DNA of 5,264 bases. It comes from Patescibacteria group bacterium. Lineage in GTDB: Bacteria; Patescibacteriota; Microgenomatia; UBA1400; PJMF01. Both the position numbers and the translations under genes were made by a program. The notes beneath the pieces are model-generated. The model was not told the origin of the DNA, made no database searches, and was given only the letters and a program-made list of their open reading frames with translations. Below, one piece after another: positions 5,177 through 5,264 of this stretch (position 1 is the stretch's first letter; each line of letters starts with the position of its first letter). The stretch covers positions 1 through 5,264 of the forward strand of contig JAHJBU010000042.1 in assembly GCA_018813375.1 (NCBI GenBank). Direction: 5' to 3'.

Positions 5177-5264
5177 TCAGATTCCCGAAACAATCTTATT
5201 CTTCTTCCAAAATTTTTCAACAATTATTTCCCAGACCCCTGTAGTCAATTTGCCCTCCTTTTGA
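5177..5264 (-). CDS. Possible 3' end of a minus-strand gene cut by the window edge
   Basis: One minus-strand frame is open from the window edge for 28 codons and ends at TGA (5177-5179). Its last residues read LTTGVWEIIVEKFWKKNKI followed by VSGI, a composition plausible for a protein C-terminus. The same frame has an internal TTG preceded at 5 bp by AGGAGG, so an alternative is a 23-codon small ORF with the strongest ribosome site in the window. If it is a gene, it ends 105 bp upstream of the ribbon-helix-helix gene on the same strand. I do not recognise the sequence, and 28 open codons can occur by chance. Confidence 0.25.
   Translation of the reverse strand, partial: QKEGKLTTGVWEIIVEKFWKKNKIVSGI

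Overview
The window most likely comes from a Candidate Phyla Radiation (Patescibacteria) genome, possibly of the Microgenomates/Parcubacteria type. The evidence is a LeuRS with the variant signature AYPSGQGLHVGH, a small secreted beta-rich protein of a type I associate with these ultra-small bacteria, very short intergenic gaps, moderate to low GC, and starts with weak or no Shine-Dalgarno sequence. The standard bacterial code fits: confident genes stop at TAG or TAA and none contains an in-frame TGA. The lineage is an inference from these features.

Layout. Positions 1-160 are non-coding. They hold two near-identical palindromes (TTGATG-N6-CATCAA) with centres exactly 20 bp apart, plus a 12-bp direct repeat touching the end of leuS. 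Positions 161-3343 (minus) encode a complete but oversized leucyl-tRNA synthetase of 1060 residues. It carries a roughly 195-residue extra domain just before the CP1 editing domain, a Gly/Cys-rich loop inside the editing region, and a Lys-rich 12-bp tandem repeat near the C-terminus. A 43-bp divergent gap separates leuS from a plus-strand pair: a six-helix membrane protein with a coiled-coil tail (3387-4076) and a signal-peptide-bearing, beta-rich exported protein (4103-4840). The start of the exported protein lies in a 23-bp tandem duplication that also creates an 8-codon upstream ORF. A convergent minus-strand gene (4871-5071) encodes a ribbon-helix-helix protein resembling RelB/DinJ-type antitoxins. 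The right edge may hold the 3' end of another minus-strand gene.

How the parts relate. leuS is housekeeping and appears to stand alone. The membrane protein and the exported protein are probably co-transcribed and translationally coupled, and may act together at the cell envelope, but neither can be given a defined function. The most notable items are the foreign-looking domain inside LeuRS (AT-richer than its flanks, tentatively like a PBECR/EndoU-type nuclease fold), the tandem palindromic operator at the left edge, and the duplicated start region that could act as a termination-reinitiation relay.
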